This document shows positions 61,915 through 64,000 of a stretch of DNA of 64,000 nucleotides, one piece after another. Position 1 is the first letter of the stretch. Each line of letters begins with the position of its first letter. The position numbers and the translations under genes were made by a program. The stretch is from Pontibacter deserti (lineage in GTDB: Bacteria > Bacteroidota > Bacteroidia > Cytophagales > Hymenobacteraceae): contig NZ_JALPRS010000001.1 in assembly GCF_023630255.1 (NCBI RefSeq), forward strand, positions 2,356,001 through 2,420,000, in the 5' to 3' direction. A model generated the notes under the pieces. That model worked only from the letters and a program-made list of their open reading frames with translations, was not told the origin of the DNA and made no database searches.

Positions 61915-62727
61915 TTACTTAGAGATCATCTCCACGATATCTTCAGAGATACCCATTGTTGAGAAACCGCCGTCGTGCATCAAGTTCTGCATTGTCACGT
62001 AACGGGTCAGATCCGAGAACAGCGTGATGCAGTAGTCAGCGCAAGCTTCGGCTGGTGCATTACCCAGTGGCGACATTTTATCGGCGTACTCGAAGAACGC
62101 ATCGAAACCACCTACACCAGTACCGGCTGTAGTTTTAGTTGGCGACTGCGACACGGTATTTACACGGATTTTTTTGCTGCGGCCTAAACGGTAGCCATAG
62201 TTACGCGCAATTGACTCCAGCACCGCTTTCGCCTGCGACATATCAGTATAGTCAGGGAATACGCGCTGTGCTGCAATGTAAGAAAGTGCAACTATAGAAC
62301 CCCATTCGCTCATGGCATCCTGCTTTTCAGCAACGTGCATTACTTTATGGAATGATAAAGCAGAAATGTCAAGCGTTTTCAGGAACCACTCATAGTTCAG
62401 GTCGCCGTAAGACTTGCCTTTACGGATGTTAGGGCTCATGCCAATAGAATGCAGCACGAAGTCGATCTTACCACCCAGTATTTCCTGCGCTTTTGCAAAC
62501 AGGTTCTCCAGGTCCTCTACTGAAGTTGCATCAGCAGGTATAATCTGTGCGTTGCAGGTTTCAGCCAGTTTGTTGATCTCGCCCATACGCATAGCAAGTG
62601 GTGCGTTGGTTAATATAAACTCAGCTCCTTCTTCCTTGGCACGCAATGCTACTTTCCACGCAATAGATTTTTCATCCAGTGCTCCGAATATGATTCCTTT
62701 TTTTCCTTTTAAAAGATTGTAAGACAT
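61915..62727 (-). CDS. fabI: enoyl-[acyl-carrier-protein] reductase (NADH) FabI
   Basis: A 270-residue short-chain dehydrogenase that performs the last reduction of each fatty acid elongation cycle. The cofactor site is GKKGIIFGALDEKSIAWKVA. DFVLHSIGMSP follows. The catalytic Tyr-X6-Lys is YTDMSQAK, and LSYIAAQRVFPDY carries the first Tyr. RVNTVSQSPTKTTAGTGV corresponds to the flexible substrate loop. Residues and length agree with triclosan-sensitive FabI. It is monocistronic, between a terminator downstream and recN upstream on the same strand. Confidence 0.97.
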   Translation of the reverse strand: MSYNLLKGKKGIIFGALDEKSIAWKVALRAKEEGAEFILTNAPLAMRMGEINKLAETCNAQIIPADATSVEDLENLFAKAQEILGGKIDFVLHSIGMSPNIRKGKSYGDLNYEWFLKTLDISALSFHKVMHVAEKQDAMSEWGSIVALSYIAAQRVFPDYTDMSQAKAVLESIARNYGYRLGRSKKIRVNTVSQSPTKTTAGTGVGGFDAFFEYADKMSPLGNAPAEACADYCITLFSDLTRYVTMQNLMHDGGFSTMGISEDIVEMISK

Positions 62728-62898
62728 GTCTTTATCAAGTTAATTTTTGTTCCTTTTCCAGAAATCCAGGCGCAACGTATAAACTGCGCTGAATTGGGCG
62801 GCAATATAGCAATAACTAAGTATAACTCAAGTTACAAAACTGGGTGGCTGTTATAGTTAACGTGCATTTTATACTTTGGCCAAGCCACTTAAAATAAA

Positions 62899-62927
62899 AA
62901 ACCCTTCTCTGTTTTAGAGAAGGGTTT
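62899..62927 (-). terminator. intrinsic terminator of recN
   Basis: A 12-bp stem AAACCCTTCTCT / AGAGAAGGGTTT with loop GTTTT, followed on the minus strand by a T-rich stretch. Confidence 0.88.
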
Positions 62928-62936
62928 AATTTTAAC

Positions 62937-64000
62937 TTATAATGAGAGCAACTCTTTAGCACTCTGATAAGCATTGGCACTTGGATTGGCACCGGCTATC
63001 ATATGGGCAATCTCGTTCACGCGCTCTTCTTCGTTCAGTTGCTTAATGCGGCTGATCGTTCTGTCTTCGCGATCTTCCTTATACACAAAGTAATGATAGT
63101 CGCCTTGGGCGGCTATTTGTGGCAAATGCGAGATTGCAATGATCTGGTGTTTCTGCGCCATTTGCTGCATCATACGGCCCACTTTTACGGCCACTTCACC
63201 GGATATACCAGTATCGATCTCGTCGAAAACTATAGTTGGCAGTGCAGTTTTATCGGCCAGCATGTACTTCACACTCAGCATCAAACGCGAGAACTCACCA
63301 CCTGAGGCTGCTTTTACCAGTGTTTGTGGCTGCGCTCCTTTGTTGGCACTGAAAAGTATACTTATCTCGTCGGTACCGGTGGCGGTTGGCTGTGCTTCTT
63401 TGTGTTGGATAACGATGCGCGCATTCGGCATACCAAGGTCGGCCACTAGGTCGTGCAGCTCCTGCTCAAATTTGCTAAACGATGCCTGTCTCCTATCTGA
63501 TAACTCTTTGGCTTTCTTTAGCACTTCCTGGTACGCTGCATCCATTTCTTTTTTGGTTTTGGCAATAGCATTATCCAGATTCAGAACATTACCAACTTTC
63601 TGCGACAGCTCTTCCTGAATAGCCAATAGCTCAGCTATAGTTTGTACCTGGTGCTTGCGCTGCAACGTATAGATCATGTTCAGGCGCTCCTGTACTTCCA
63701 GGGTGCGCTGCGGATCAGCTTCGGTTTTACGCTCGGCATCTTCCAGTTCACCGGCAATATCGTTCAGCTCAATCAGGGTGCTATCTACACGTGATTTCAG
63801 CTCTTCATATTTAGCTGAGAACTGGGCAAGTTGGCCTATCAGGTAAGATGTATCTTTTAAAGCCGATGTAATGTTAAAGTCAGACTCCGTCAGGCTTTGT
63901 ACCGCCTGCGTTAGTTTCAGTTTAATGTCTTCGGCATTTTCCAGTTGCTTCAGTTCTTCTTCTAACACTTCCTGCTCGTCAGCTTCCAGTTTTGCCTCTT
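62937..64000 (-). CDS. recN: DNA repair protein RecN (partial, 3' part)
   Basis: SMC-like ATPase for double-strand break repair. The window holds about 354 C-terminal codons; the frame is open to the right edge, so a GTG at 63968 is not the true start and roughly 200 N-terminal residues with Walker A lie outside. Visible are the end of the coiled coil (LEEELKQLENAEDIKLKLTQ), the signature ASGGEFSRLMLSVKYML, Walker B TIVFDEIDTGISGE, and the D-loop/H-loop AISHLPQIAAQGDYHY. The end matches full-length RecN. The AACTATAGTT palindrome at 63228-63237 falls inside the Walker B codons. Confidence 0.95.
   Translation of the reverse strand, partial: EAKLEADEQEVLEEELKQLENAEDIKLKLTQAVQSLTESDFNITSALKDTSYLIGQLAQFSAKYEELKSRVDSTLIELNDIAGELEDAERKTEADPQRTLEVQERLNMIYTLQRKHQVQTIAELLAIQEELSQKVGNVLNLDNAIAKTKKEMDAAYQEVLKKAKELSDRRQASFSKFEQELHDLVADLGMPNARIVIQHKEAQPTATGTDEISILFSANKGAQPQTLVKAASGGEFSRLMLSVKYMLADKTALPTIVFDEIDTGISGEVAVKVGRMMQQMAQKHQIIAISHLPQIAAQGDYHYFVYKEDREDRTISRIKQLNEEERVNEIAHMIAGANPSANAYQSAKELLSL

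Noticed and set aside
62937-63968. RecN as a short complete gene starting with GTG at 63968
   Set aside because: The frame is open to the window edge and the N-terminal ATPase half is missing, so it is a cut-off normal gene.

Overview
The window is a chromosomal segment of a Bacteroidota bacterium, most likely of the order Cytophagales and close to Pontibacter or Hymenobacter (inference from gene content and style; no 16S rRNA gene is present). Pointers are the Bacteroidetes-type promoter (TTG about 19-21 bp before TAnnTTTG), a type IX secretion sorting domain on a secreted nuclease, a DAHP synthase-chorismate mutase fusion, a LytS/LytTR pair, and many families of that phylum (YtxH, DUF4142, DUF2383, WbqC). 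The DNA is saturated with the word TATACTT/AAGTATA and the palindrome AACTATAGTT, in genes and in gaps alike.

Layout. 1-6.9 kb: 5' end of a ferritin gene, two small cytosolic proteins, a mosaic repeat block, a kinase-like protein of unknown role, a LytTR two-component system, an MFS transporter and rlmH. 7.0-8.8 kb: an AT-rich pair of genes (secreted unknown, GNAT acetyltransferase) that lacks the genome's signature words and looks acquired. 8.8-20.9 kb: small membrane and secreted proteins, an alkyltransferase-like protein, a complete RND efflux operon, a MgtC/DUF4010 membrane protein with a decayed copy of its end farther on, a GH15 glucan hydrolase and an outer-membrane beta-barrel. 21-26.6 kb: tRNA-Ser(TGA), a YihY-thioesterase pair, mltG, yciO, a lipid A-type acyltransferase and WbqC. 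26.7-33.6 kb: clpC, an acyl-CoA carboxylase beta subunit, an M42 peptidase, two tandem small membrane proteins and a metal-receptor-like protein. 33.7-41.4 kb: aroB-aroA, a calcium-type P-ATPase, DAHP synthase-chorismate mutase and proline dehydrogenase.

41.5-43.6 kb holds the most interesting unit. An ECF sigma factor is followed by a membrane protein that joins an anti-sigma-like N-terminus to a periplasmic HtrA-type serine protease. A Thr/Glu-rich lipoprotein gene is transcribed divergently. Both directions carry the same candidate promoter, TGGGTTAC-N15-GTATnAA, so the sigma factor probably drives its own operon and the lipoprotein. 43.7-47.6 kb is a run of stress-associated small proteins (fasciclin lipoprotein, GSP17M-like, orphan receiver, DUF4142, SGNH esterase, DUF2383). 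47.9-64 kb: tail-specific protease, a second mosaic repeat block, a type IX-secreted nuclease, a transsulfuration-type PLP enzyme, an unrecognised protein, a third repeat block, lysS, three YtxH proteins, a Kazal-type inhibitor lipoprotein, a cupin, fabI and the 3' part of recN.

Most gene ends carry strong hairpin terminators, many of them shared by convergent genes. I saw no CRISPR array, insertion sequence, rRNA operon, prophage or recognisable riboswitch.
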